The notes: a model not told the origin generated them from the sequence alone. Counted from the stretch's first letter, positions 33,311 through 40,867 are shown. The stretch: DNA of 64,000 bases from an uncultured Bacteroidales bacterium (GCA_902778935.1 CACYZT010000001.1:1-64000), one strand, 5' to 3'. Program-made: numbers and translations.

Positions 33311-33347
33311 TCTTTCATCATTCCATCATTCAGCAAGCTCTGCTTTA

Positions 33348-33392
33348 GCATGTACCAAAAATGCTTGGGTTTTAGGGGAAATTGGTACATGC
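33348..33392. repeat. 11-bp perfect inverted repeat near the LRR gene
   Basis: GCATGTACCAA (33348-33358) and TTGGTACATGC (33382-33392) are separated by 23 nt, starting 20 nt past the LRR gene stop. No T-run follows on the minus strand, so it is not a standard terminator. Confidence 0.8.
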
Positions 33393-33411
33393 CAATACAT
33401 GAAAGTCCCAC

Positions 33412-35319
33412 TTAACGGACTAATCGCCCGTCTATGGTGTAGGTGTTATCGTCCGTTAGTATATAGACATTACCGTTGCGGATGAGTTTCTGCGCAGGGT
33501 TGGCAGGATTTATCACAACTTCAGGTGCAGAGGAGGGAGCGGTTTCTTCATAAACCGCTTCAATTTCGATTATATCATTTATAATCATATTAGCTACTGG
33601 CCGCCAACCTAAGAAATTGAAACCAACGATTTCTGGTGCAGCAGGCACTTTCAAAACAATTTCATTGCTCAAGATATCACTACTATCATTTCCGTTAATA
33701 AAGACTATCGTGAAATCTTTGTTTTCTCCTAATGTATACTGAGCATTAACAACTAAATCTGCTGTTATATTATTAAATGTTTTATCCCATCCTATAAAGG
33801 TATATCCAGCACGCGTCGGAGCAAAGGGAGCCGTTGCAGAATTTCCTTCAGCAACAGTATCAATAGCTAATATTGAGCCATCCCAGTCCAAAAAACTTAC
33901 TATGTAAGTTGGATGGATTGTGGAATCATGTCGCAAAACGGTTACTTTCTCTTGTGAACAGTTAAAAATCACATCAACATCGCTGGTGTCCCTTAATACA
34001 AAACGGCAATTGTTTGCAGATTCTAATAATGTATATGTAAGTTGCTCCTCAAACACAAAAATACTTTTGTCTTTTGTACCATAATTAATGCTACTCCAAC
34101 TGCCAGTAGTAATCTTGAACTCATATACTCCTGGCAAAAGAGTAAAAGACTTACTGTATTCATAATCTCCAGATGCATTTAGTTGACACCCAGCTGGTTC
34201 CCAAAATAAACCATCACACCACCCATCAACTGTATATTGTGAATTAGTGAGAGTGTCTAATCCACCTCCTGCAATATAATACATACTGTCTTCACAAGTT
34301 TTAAAATATTGTGCGACTACCGTCAAATCAGCGGTAATACTATCAATATTCGCACTCCAACCCGTAAATAAATAACCCTCCCTTGTCGGATTTGCCGGTG
34401 GGGTGGCTGATGTTCCTGCTTCTACATAGGCCACTTTCAGTTCAGTTCCATCCCAATCTTGAAAATTGACACTATATACAGTAGTACCTATGGGAAAAAC
34501 ATTAGTGAACTCTTCCCATATAATCGTATTCGTATAAGTAACAACACTTGCAGCAGGAACAAATAGGGGTATCGATTTATTAACATTATAAAATACATTT
34601 GTACCTAATGAAGGAGGTGTTACAGCTTCACATGTAATATACATCAAACCAGAGCAACCCCTGAAAGCACCGTCTCCAATGTTTGTGACACTATTAGGAA
34701 TAGTAATAGATGTAAGACTTGAGCAATCATAAAACACCTCCACTCCAATGCTTGTAACATGATTAGGAATAGTAATTGATGTTAAACTTTTACACCCATC
34801 AAAAGTCCGAATTAAAATACTTGTAAGGTTAGTAGGAATATTTATCGAAGTAAGACTGGAGCAATTCTGGAAAGCAGCACCTCCAATACTTGAGACGTTA
34901 TTGGGAATAGTTATTGAGGTTAGACCTGAACAGCCAGAAAAAGCCGCACCTTTAATGGTTATCACGCTGTTGGGAATTTCTATAGATGTCATACTAGAGC
35001 AATTCACAAAAGCATTATCGTCAATACTAATGACACTATTAGGAATCGTTATGGAATTTAAATTGGAACAGTTATAAAAGGCATTTGTCGAAATATTGCT
35101 TAACCCGTCCGGCAAGGAAACATATTTTATATATGAAGCATAAGAAGACCAAGTTGGTGAATTAGTCATTATGCCTGTTCCGGTTATAACCAACGTACTG
35201 TCTTTTGAATCTAATGTCCATGAAAGATTACTTCCACATGTTCCATTTACAACAGCTGCATGTGTGAGTCCAAAATATGCTAACTCAACAAATAGTAAAA
35301 TAAAGATTTTTCTTCTCAT
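33412..35319 (-). CDS. BspA-like LRR surface protein
   Basis: About 635 aa. Signal peptide (MRRKIFILLFVELAYFGLTHA), an N-terminal cap, then about six BspA/LRR_5 repeats of ~23 residues (ITIPNSVTNIGDGAFRGCSGL), two InlB-type B-repeat modules (GYLFTGWS.., GYTFIGWD..), a beta-sandwich segment between them, and a short C-terminal module ending GNVYILTDDNTYTIDGRLVR, the tail type of exported Bacteroidales surface proteins. Probably an adhesin. Start 35319 is chosen for the signal peptide; the frame from 35346 overlaps the upstream gene. The base composition looks AT-richer than the flanking operons, suggesting acquisition. Confidence 0.9.
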   Translation of the reverse strand: MRRKIFILLFVELAYFGLTHAAVVNGTCGSNLSWTLDSKDSTLVITGTGIMTNSPTWSSYASYIKYVSLPDGLSNISTNAFYNCSNLNSITIPNSVISIDDNAFVNCSSMTSIEIPNSVITIKGAAFSGCSGLTSITIPNNVSSIGGAAFQNCSSLTSINIPTNLTSILIRTFDGCKSLTSITIPNHVTSIGVEVFYDCSSLTSITIPNSVTNIGDGAFRGCSGLMYITCEAVTPPSLGTNVFYNVNKSIPLFVPAASVVTYTNTIIWEEFTNVFPIGTTVYSVNFQDWDGTELKVAYVEAGTSATPPANPTREGYLFTGWSANIDSITADLTVVAQYFKTCEDSMYYIAGGGLDTLTNSQYTVDGWCDGLFWEPAGCQLNASGDYEYSKSFTLLPGVYEFKITTGSWSSINYGTKDKSIFVFEEQLTYTLLESANNCRFVLRDTSDVDVIFNCSQEKVTVLRHDSTIHPTYIVSFLDWDGSILAIDTVAEGNSATAPFAPTRAGYTFIGWDKTFNNITADLVVNAQYTLGENKDFTIVFINGNDSSDILSNEIVLKVPAAPEIVGFNFLGWRPVANMIINDIIEIEAVYEETAPSSAPEVVINPANPAQKLIRNGNVYILTDDNTYTIDGRLVR

Positions 35320-35330
35320 AACTTTATCAT

Positions 35331-35615
35331 TTAATAATCCAACCAAGAAGGATAACCGTCCTTATTTACAAAGGTGTTGGCAATTGCACCACAAGTAGCA
35401 GGAATGCGGCAATCCTTTTCTATAGCTTCCCAACGAGTATATGCTGCTTTGATTCCGCTTGCCATGCCTCGTTCACTACCGTAATCATCTAGGTTATTGT
35501 CTTTGAGCACCTGAATAAGTGCCGTGTAACTCATTTTAATGTTTTGACTAAATAAAACTAATGCTAATCTACCTATAAATTCATAGGTGCGATTTTCCAT
35601 GTCTTCTTTTTGCAT
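35331..35615 (-). CDS. Small conserved protein, function unknown
   Basis: 94 aa. The middle (MSYTALIQVLKDNNLDDYGS, then GMASGIKAAYTRWE) matches small Bacteroidales proteins of the type that alternates a short helix with GARGxAxxIxAAY; I know no function. It may start at 35615 or at the second Met (35600). It is 11 nt before the LRR gene on the same strand, suggesting co-transcription. No promoter of the usual kind is seen upstream. Confidence 0.7.
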   Translation of the reverse strand: MQKEDMENRTYEFIGRLALVLFSQNIKMSYTALIQVLKDNNLDDYGSERGMASGIKAAYTRWEAIEKDCRIPATCGAIANTFVNKDGYPSWLDY

Positions 35616-35885
35616 ACTGATTAATTGTTTTGGTTAATATTGTGGTTAATTATGTGTACAACAAAAAACGCGAATAACTGTTGTTATCCGCTAGTCGAGG
35701 CTGTAGGAATGGCCTTAGTTATCAGATTGCAAACAGAAACTCGCGCCGTGTATATATACGCAACACATACCTACAACAGTATAGGTATCTGTGAGTTTAT
35801 ACACTCGTGAGCATCTACATACTTGTTCTCCGAATAACTAATTGTGAAACTTCCTACATTTCCGACTAGTCAGATACAAGCGCGT
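35616..35885. other. Gap between the small gene and the RhuM cassette
   Basis: About 270 bp with no credible frame. It holds one minus-strand terminator (35661-35691). I see no standard promoter in it. Confidence 0.6.
35661..35691 (-). terminator. Terminator downstream of the RhuM cassette
   Basis: Minus strand GCGGATAAC and GTTATTCGC pair around 4 nt with one mismatch, followed by GTTTTTTG. Confidence 0.75.
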
Positions 35886-35925
35886 AAACGCCTTTTATGT
35901 ACTCTCTTTTTTACGCTGCAGAGCT
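35886..35925. repeat. 40-bp direct repeat, right-hand (3') copy of the RhuM cassette
   Basis: 39 of 40 bases match 36800-36839 in the same orientation. It begins TAAACGCCTT and ends TACGCTGCAGAGC, and lies 10 nt past the stop of the RhuM gene. The distance between copies is 914 bp. Confidence 0.95.
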
Positions 35926-35935
35926 CAGCGATAAG

Positions 35936-36793
35936 TTATTTTACTTCTTTCAATATTACATCTGGAGTCGTACCCATTAGTGTAATCGCAGAGAGTTTCT
36001 TGCCCATATCTTTGAGAGAATGTCCACAATGATATAGACTATCGTCTATTATCAACCATCGGTCGTGTGAAGGTGTTGACCACTTGTGTGTATTCACCGA
36101 CTGCACACCTTTAGAAGTATTGTGTACATCGCGCAAAGACTTATACTCACTATCCGAATAAATATCAGCCGTTACTCCTTTCGCACGCACATCTAACATC
36201 TCAAACGTAGCGGCATCAATATAAGCATCTATAATTATTACGCGTTTCTTAGCTGTCTTTATCAAATTCTCTAATAACACTCTGGCTGCAAAGAACTCTC
36301 CTTCAAAGAAAACTTGCTCTACCGGTGGCACATTTGTACGGACAAAGAAATCTATCTTTTCTTGATGGTCGGCTAAAGTGTTTTCTATGGTGTGGAACTT
36401 CTTGTCTATCCGTTCTTCCATAGCCAGTAAACGCTGATTGACCGCATAGCCTTTGAGCATATAGTCTTTAATTACTCTATTTGCCCATTGGCGGAACTTA
36501 GTACCAACGATTGATTTAACACGATAACCGACTGAAATAATGACATCTAAATTATAGAAATTAGTCTTATATACCTTCCCATCTGCGGCAGTTAGTAAGG
36601 ATTCCTTACATACTGAATCTTTGTCTAGTTCCCCTTCTTTGAAGATGTTACCAATATGCAACGTGATATTGTTACGTGTAGTATTGAACAGCATGGCCAT
36701 CTGTTGCTGTGTGAGCCATACAGTTTCATTCTCCAATTTGACCTCTATTGATAGTTGGTCATTGGGTTGATATAATACTATTTCATCCTTCAT
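35936..36793 (-). CDS. ORF6N/RhuM-family DNA-binding protein with PLD-like C-terminus
   Basis: About 285 aa from MKDEIVLYQPNDQLSIEVKL. The N-terminal half is the RhuM domain (ETVWLTQQQMAMLFNTTRNN, then NLDVIISVGYRVKS and FRQWANRVIKDYMLKGYAVN). The C-terminal part (VIIIDAYID, then SHDRWLIIDDSLYHCGHSLKD) has a single HxR/K-D segment like phospholipase D-type nuclease modules. Such genes are found in mobile and defence loci; the role is unknown. The cassette limits are sharp: 40-bp direct repeats lie just before the ATG and just after the stop. The frame extended to 36841 would translate the repeat itself. Confidence 0.88.
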   Translation of the reverse strand: MKDEIVLYQPNDQLSIEVKLENETVWLTQQQMAMLFNTTRNNITLHIGNIFKEGELDKDSVCKESLLTAADGKVYKTNFYNLDVIISVGYRVKSIVGTKFRQWANRVIKDYMLKGYAVNQRLLAMEERIDKKFHTIENTLADHQEKIDFFVRTNVPPVEQVFFEGEFFAARVLLENLIKTAKKRVIIIDAYIDAATFEMLDVRAKGVTADIYSDSEYKSLRDVHNTSKGVQSVNTHKWSTPSHDRWLIIDDSLYHCGHSLKDMGKKLSAITLMGTTPDVILKEVK

Positions 36794-36799
36794 CGTCAA

Positions 36800-36839
36800 T
36801 AAACGCCTTGTATGTACTCTCTTTTTTACGCTGCAGAGC
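36800..36839. repeat. 40-bp direct repeat, left-hand (5') copy of the RhuM cassette
   Basis: Same orientation as 35886-35925 with one mismatch. It lies 7 nt upstream of the RhuM ATG and may carry its translation or transcription start signals. Confidence 0.95.
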
Positions 36840-36894
36840 AAGTCATACTTGGAACCCTTTAACGTCCTGGGAGGCGGACGAAGATGTATGCAAC

Positions 36895-37422
36895 TTAATA
36901 CTGCGCTTTGTCATAGACATCGTCGGCGATATCGGAGCCGACGAGGCGCTCGATGATGCAGAAAGCGAAGTCGGCACTCAGACCGGGACCTTTGGCAGTA
37001 ATGATATTTTTCGACTCTACCACCAAGCCGCCTACGTAACTCTCACCCAAAGCTTCCTGGAAACCGGGGTAACAAGTAGCCTGTTTGCCTTTGAGGATAC
37101 CGAGTTTGCCGAGCACAGCGGGAGCTGCACAAATAGCAGCAATGAGTTTATCAGCTTTGTTATGCTCAACCAATAAGTCGCAAAGCGCGGAACAATCGCC
37201 GAGTTTCGTTTGTCCACCGGGAAGAATAAGCATTTCTGCGTCTGCAAAATCAATGCGTTCGATGAGTCCGTCCGCTTCAACGGCGATGTTATGTGCGCCG
37301 AGAACCATCGGATTGCCGGTAATAGAGACTGTCGTTACCGCGATATTAGCGCGGCGCAATAAATCGATTGTAGTGATAGCCTCGATTTCTTCGAAACCAT
37401 TGTCAAGAAATAAATAGTTCAT
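36895..37422 (-). CDS. DJ-1/PfpI-family protein (YajL-like)
   Basis: 175 aa, single DJ-1 domain. The nucleophile Cys98 sits in the elbow AAICAAPAVLG, with the acidic partner in NGFEEIE (residues 9-14). The length and short N-terminus fit the DJ-1/YajL/ThiJ branch, proposed to act in glyoxal or oxidative damage control; the exact reaction is unsettled. It is last in the pdxJ-exbB-exbD-tonB operon, after a gap filled with CGTTAAA repeats. Confidence 0.92.
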   Translation of the reverse strand: MNYLFLDNGFEEIEAITTIDLLRRANIAVTTVSITGNPMVLGAHNIAVEADGLIERIDFADAEMLILPGGQTKLGDCSALCDLLVEHNKADKLIAAICAAPAVLGKLGILKGKQATCYPGFQEALGESYVGGLVVESKNIITAKGPGLSADFAFCIIERLVGSDIADDVYDKAQY

Positions 37423-37427
37423 ACAAA

Positions 37428-37467
37428 CGTTAAAACGTTAAATTGTTAAACTGTTAAATCGTTAGTT
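37428..37467. repeat. 8-bp tandem array (CGTTAAAA) between tonB and DJ-1
   Basis: CGTTAAAA, CGTTAAAT, TGTTAAAC, TGTTAAAT, CGTTAGTT in register. It fills the whole gap and includes the tonB stop codon. Confidence 0.85.
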
Positions 37468-38232
37468 TAATTTGAATATATAGGTAATTGTTCCGATCTG
37501 ATCACGGTCGCCCTCGGTGAACTTGGCTTTAAGAGCCGCATCGCGAGCGAGTTGTTGGGTTTGTTTGTCAGACACATCTCCGCCGGTGACGATAGCACTA
37601 GTCACTTGTCCGGCTGCATTCACACGTATTTGGACAACCACTTTGCCTTCTTGACGGAAGTCATTGGACGGCTTGGGCAAAGTACCTTTCAGTCCACGGC
37701 CAGCGAGACTCCAAGAATTGCCTCCTTCGTTTCCTTTTCCTGAAACAGGATTGCCTTTCTGTCCTGCGCCTTGAGACGAACCATCGCCTTCGGTGTTCAT
37801 GCCTTCGGTTTTGCCGAAGAGATTACCCATTTGCTGAGCTCTTGCGATAGCCTCAGCTTCTTTCTGTTTGCGCGCCCGCTCAGCCGCTTCGCGTTCCTCT
37901 TTCTCTTTACGTGCGCGCTCTAAAGCGAGCGTCTCTTCCTCCGACATGATATGTTCCGGCGCCGAAGAAGGTTCAGGACGCGTGTTAATCTCCTTAGCAG
38001 GCGAAGAAGGAGCAGCGGGAGCCGCCTCGGTTGGCTGCTCCGCATAGGAAGAACCGCGAGAAGCAGGTTCTGTAAACTCTTCTTCGTTCAACTCGGCGAA
38101 CTCAATCTCCACTCCTTCCTCTTCGGGTACTACCGCTGACAAGCGTAAAACCCACAGCAGAAGAAAGAGCAGCGACATCACAATCAGTGTGCCGAGCGAA
38201 GCTATCATATGTCGTTCAGTCTTCTTATTCAA
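37462..38232 (-). CDS. TonB-family energy transducer
   Basis: 256 aa. Short cytoplasmic start, one transmembrane helix (residues ~12-32), an acidic then Ala/Pro/Glu-rich periplasmic linker with a charged helix (RARKEKEEREAAERARKQKE), and a C-terminal TonB domain (KVVVQIRVNAAGQVTSAIVT). It is encoded with ExbB and ExbD and would couple the proton gradient to outer-membrane receptors, possibly including the barrel protein at 13.5-16 kb. The stop lies in an 8-bp repeat array. Confidence 0.9.
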   Translation of the reverse strand: MNKKTERHMIASLGTLIVMSLLFLLLWVLRLSAVVPEEEGVEIEFAELNEEEFTEPASRGSSYAEQPTEAAPAAPSSPAKEINTRPEPSSAPEHIMSEEETLALERARKEKEEREAAERARKQKEAEAIARAQQMGNLFGKTEGMNTEGDGSSQGAGQKGNPVSGKGNEGGNSWSLAGRGLKGTLPKPSNDFRQEGKVVVQIRVNAAGQVTSAIVTGGDVSDKQTQQLARDAALKAKFTEGDRDQIGTITYIFKLN

Positions 38233-38255
38233 AGATTTGAAGATTTAAAGATTCA
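38232..38255. repeat. 8-bp tandem array (AAGATTTG) between exbD and tonB
   Basis: AAGATTTG, AAGATTTA, AAGATTCA in register, exactly spanning the 25-nt gap. Confidence 0.75.
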
Positions 38256-38257
38256 AT

Positions 38258-38668
38258 TTATTGCCGCTTGGTTGCTACGACCAACTTCATGTGATGTTCG
38301 TTAGCGATGTCCAGCACGCGCACCACCTCTTTGTATGCCACGTCTTCGTCCGCATGGAGAGCGATGTACATCGTAGTGTCAGAGGCCTGAATATTCGCCA
38401 AATACGGTTCAAGCGCTTCCGGGTCTATCTGTACAGGTTTCTCCTTGCCCAGCGCCACGAAATAATTGCCAAGATTGTCAATCGACACTTTTGCTACTTG
38501 CGGGCGCGTGGCTTGTTGCGCACGAGAGGTAGGCAGGTTGATTTTGATATCGTTAGGCGAGGACATCGTGGATGCCATGACGAAGAAAAGGAGCAAGAGG
38601 AACACCAAGTCCGTCATGGAACTCATTGCGAAGGTCGCTTCTACCCTATTTCGTTTTTTCAAACTCAT
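38258..38668 (-). CDS. Biopolymer transporter ExbD
   Basis: 136 aa. One N-terminal transmembrane helix with the conserved Asp of the proton path (SSMTDLVFLLLLFFVMAS), followed by a periplasmic domain. Stator/rotor component of the TonB motor with ExbB. Its ATG overlaps the ExbB stop by one base. Confidence 0.94.
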   Translation of the reverse strand: MSLKKRNRVEATFAMSSMTDLVFLLLLFFVMASTMSSPNDIKINLPTSRAQQATRPQVAKVSIDNLGNYFVALGKEKPVQIDPEALEPYLANIQASDTTMYIALHADEDVAYKEVVRVLDIANEHHMKLVVATKRQ

Positions 38669-39363
38669 TATGCAGGTTCATTTAAGAGGTCCATAAACTC
38701 CAGCGTACGGCTCTCGAGCAGACGAACGACGCGGTCAATACGCGCCACGAGATAGTTATAGGCAAACATCGCCAGAATACCTACGATCAGACCGCCGATG
38801 GTGGTCACCATCGCCTGGTACATACCCGTGGAGAGTGCGCTTATCTCAATGATACCACCGGAAGTCTGCGCCATGTTATAGAAAGTCTGAACCATACCGA
38901 GCACGGTTCCGAGGAAACCAAGCATCGGAGCACCGCCGGCGATGGTAGCCATGATAACAAGGCCTTTCTCCAGACGTCCAACCTCCAGGTTACCTACGTT
39001 CTCCACCGCTACCTGCACGTCCTGCATCGGGCGACCGATACGCGTGATACCTTTCTCTATCATGTGCGCGGAAGGGGTATCGGTCTGCTTGCATAGATTG
39101 AGCGCAGAGTCGATTTTACCGTCATGGATATAATCGCGAATGCGGTCCATGAACGATTTGTCTTCATGCGTAGCCTGCTTGATAACCACCAGACGAGCGA
39201 TAAAGATATAGCAAGCCACTGCAAGCAGGATAGCCAGAATAACCATAATCCAGCCGCCGTATTGCGCCATTTCCCACAAGTTGATAGACGTTTCCTGTAC
39301 AGGCTCTTCTGCCTGCGTTAGCAGCTCCTCAGCGAGAGCGATTGTGTCAATTTGTAATAACAT
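38668..39363 (-). CDS. ExbB/TolQ-type proton channel protein
   Basis: 231 aa, MotA/TolQ/ExbB family. Three transmembrane helices: one after residue ~30 (GGWIMVILAILLAVACYIF), and two in the C-terminal half (GGAPMLGFLGTVLGMVQTF and MVTTIGGLIVGILAMFAYNY). It forms the pentameric channel energising TonB. Co-translated with exbD (TAATG). Follows pdxJ after a 51-nt gap with CGATTTA repeats. Confidence 0.94.
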   Translation of the reverse strand: MLLQIDTIALAEELLTQAEEPVQETSINLWEMAQYGGWIMVILAILLAVACYIFIARLVVIKQATHEDKSFMDRIRDYIHDGKIDSALNLCKQTDTPSAHMIEKGITRIGRPMQDVQVAVENVGNLEVGRLEKGLVIMATIAGGAPMLGFLGTVLGMVQTFYNMAQTSGGIIEISALSTGMYQAMVTTIGGLIVGILAMFAYNYLVARIDRVVRLLESRTLEFMDLLNEPA

Positions 39364-39375
39364 ATTAATAATTTA

Positions 39376-39409
39376 CGATTTGACGATTTATTTAGTGATT
39401 GACGATTTA
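39376..39409. repeat. CGATTTA-family array between pdxJ and exbB
   Basis: CGATTTGA, CGATTTA, a degenerate stretch, then CGATTTA. The same unit occurs before secA (48853) and at the aroK 3' end (60413). Confidence 0.7.
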
Positions 39410-39414
39410 GCTAT

Positions 39415-40131
39415 TTACTTTTTTAGGCAGTCCAAGTATTCTTGTATCGTTTCCTGGATGCCGAGATAGAGGGCGTCGCAGACGATGGCATGACCGATGG
39501 ATACCTCTGCGGTCCACGGGAAAGCCTTGATGAAGGGCTTGAGATTCTTTAGGTTCAAGTCATGTCCGGCGTTCATGCCGAGTCCCAGCTCATGTGCTTT
39601 CTCCGCCGCCGGACGATACATATCCAGGGCTTTTTTCGGGTTCTCGGTAAATATCTCCGCGTACGGACCTGTATAGAGTTCCACGCGATCTGCGCCTGTA
39701 CGCAGCGCGTACTCCACCATCAGCGGGTCGGGGTCCACAAAGATACTCACACGAATACGGTACGCGTGAAGTTGGTTCACCACGCCTTTGAGAAAATCAA
39801 GGTGTCTGCGCGTGTCCCAGCCGTGGTTGGAAGTCAGTTGGTTCGGGTCGTCAGGCACAAGCGTTACCTGCGTCGGACAGATATCGGTCACCAAGGCAAG
39901 GAACTCTTCGGTCGGGTTTCCCTCCACATTCAGTTCCGTCGTTACCATGGACTTGAGTTGATACACATCCTCCTTGCGTATATGCCGCTCGTCAGGGCGC
40001 GGATGAACGGTGATACCCTGTGCACCGAACAGCTCACAATCCACCGCGAAACGCTCTACGTCGGGCAGATTACCGCCTCGCGCGTTGCGCAAAGTGGCAA
40101 CTTTGTTGATATTTACACTAAGCTTTGTCAT
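39415..40131 (-). CDS. pdxJ: Pyridoxine 5'-phosphate synthase
   Basis: Condenses 3-amino-1-hydroxyacetone phosphate with 1-deoxyxylulose 5-phosphate to pyridoxine phosphate (DXP-dependent vitamin B6 route). About 238 aa from MTKLSVNINKVATLRNARGG, the family N-terminus; the longer frame from 40155 crosses the promoter. GITVHPRPDERHI and the HAGHDL-like NAGHDLNL motif are visible. First gene of the operon with exbB-exbD-tonB-DJ-1. Confidence 0.96.
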   Translation of the reverse strand: MTKLSVNINKVATLRNARGGNLPDVERFAVDCELFGAQGITVHPRPDERHIRKEDVYQLKSMVTTELNVEGNPTEEFLALVTDICPTQVTLVPDDPNQLTSNHGWDTRRHLDFLKGVVNQLHAYRIRVSIFVDPDPLMVEYALRTGADRVELYTGPYAEIFTENPKKALDMYRPAAEKAHELGLGMNAGHDLNLKNLKPFIKAFPWTAEVSIGHAIVCDALYLGIQETIQEYLDCLKK

Positions 40132-40152
40132 AGCTAATCCCAAAATTCGCTG

Positions 40153-40183
40153 CAAATTTACTGCTTTTTTTTGATATATGCAA
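40153..40183 (-). promoter_or_regulatory. pdxJ operon promoter
   Basis: TTGC at 40183-40180 and TAAATTTG at 40160-40153, canonical spacing. Leader about 15 nt. Confidence 0.85.
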
Positions 40184-40190
40184 GAAAAAA

Positions 40191-40223
40191 GAGAAAAAGC
40201 GCAATTTTCGTGTGCTTTTTCTC
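40191..40223 (-). terminator. Terminator upstream of pdxJ
   Basis: GAGAAAAAGC and GCTTTTTCTC form a 10-bp stem, followed on the minus strand by a T-rich run. It would stop any transcript from the remnant at 40283-40402. Confidence 0.75.
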
Positions 40224-40229
40224 AATCTT

Positions 40230-40280
40230 AGAGGCGTAGCCGGTCTTACAGCGAAGCGGTCTTACAGCCCGTAGGCGGTC
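40230..40280. repeat. GACCG hairpin array (three units, minus orientation)
   Basis: Minus strand units GACCGCCTACGGGCTGTAA (40280-40262), GACCGCTTCGCTGTAA (40261-40246) and GACCGGCTACGCCTCT (40245-40230), directly after the stop codon of a gene remnant. Confidence 0.85.
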
Positions 40281-40282
40281 TA

Positions 40283-40402
40283 TCAACGGAGCTCGGCTCC
40301 GATGATATTATAGGTCTTGCCGTTCTTCTCGATGAACAGTTGGCCGTCGCGGAGCACTTTAACGGCTTTGTCGCCGGCATTGACTGCATCAATCGCACAA
40401 AA
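40283..40402 (-). pseudogene. 3' remnant of an exported surface-protein gene
   Basis: Minus-strand frame ending at TGA 40285-40283 reads KAVKVLRDGQLFIEKNGKTY, then NIIGAELR. This matches the C-terminal tail seen in the LRR protein here (RNGNVYILTDDNTYTIDGRL). No start or upstream domain is present; the frame has no initiator before it runs into promoter-like and AT-rich sequence. A decayed or truncated gene is the simplest reading. Confidence 0.55.
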
Positions 40403-40444
40403 ATTCACTTTTTCGGTTTGGCACGATTTTTGCATGTATATATT

Positions 40445-40561
40445 ATGAAATTTCTTTGGTCTGCCATTTTGGCAGTTTGGGCCATTTATCTCAGTCTGAG
40501 ATTGGCTAAATATCCCGAAAATAACAAGAGAATAACCCGTGAATCACCCGTGTTTTGGTAG
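40445..40561 (+). CDS. Possible 38-aa membrane peptide
   Basis: Short frame from ATG 40445 with a hydrophobic segment (MKFLWSAILAVWAIYLSL) followed by a polar, basic tail (AKYPENNKRITRESPVFW). A GATTTTTG box (40425-40432) lies just upstream but has no proper -33 partner. The 3' third coincides with 11-bp array site 5. It might be a real small membrane peptide or a chance frame. Confidence 0.25.
   Translation: MKFLWSAILAVWAIYLSLRLAKYPENNKRITRESPVFW
40508..40551 (+). repeat. 11-bp tandem array, site 5 (four units)
   Basis: AAATATCCCGA, AAATAACAAGA, GAATAACCCGT, GAATCACCCGT in phase. GAATCACCCGT fits the shared consensus with sites 2-4. Confidence 0.8.
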
Positions 40562-40803
40562 GTAAACCATCGAGAAAAGAGTTGTAGTACGTCGGCATTG
40601 TGCGGGATATATGCAAATAAGGCAATTATTTTCGCAAGTGAGGCAATTTGGGGCAAGTAAGGCAATTTTGATTTGTTGTAACTTCGGCCCTCCCACTAAA
40701 GTGGGTTCCCGCCGAAGGTACGTTCGCTAAGTGTAGCGAACTCCAAATAAACCGGTAAAAATTCTCATTTATGCAAGCATAATTCGATTTTCTTACCAAT
40801 TTA
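40562..40803. other. Non-coding gap upstream of nadK
   Basis: No credible frame. It contains AGGCAATT-type degenerate repeats at 40611-40670 (about 19-21 bp apart) and a few short palindromes (CCCACTTTAGTGGG-type and CGAA/TTCG near 40690-40740). Confidence 0.5.
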
Positions 40804-40835
40804 TTTGGTAATTCAAAATTTTTGTAGTACCTTTG
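40804..40835 (+). promoter_or_regulatory. nadK operon promoter
   Basis: TTTG at 40804-40807 and TACCTTTG at 40828-40835 with a 20-nt spacer; leader about 27 nt. Confidence 0.85.
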
Positions 40836-40867
40836 TAGCCGATTTTAAATTAGCGTATTGTGGCCCT

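Noticed and set aside
35886-36839. Insertion sequence or integron cassette
   Set aside because: No transposase, integrase or terminal inverted repeats, and no clear attC core; the direct-repeat cassette is therefore reported without assigning a mechanism.
40611-40670. AGGCAATT repeats as an eighth 11-bp array
   Set aside because: The copies are 19-21 bp apart and do not hold an 11-bp phase.
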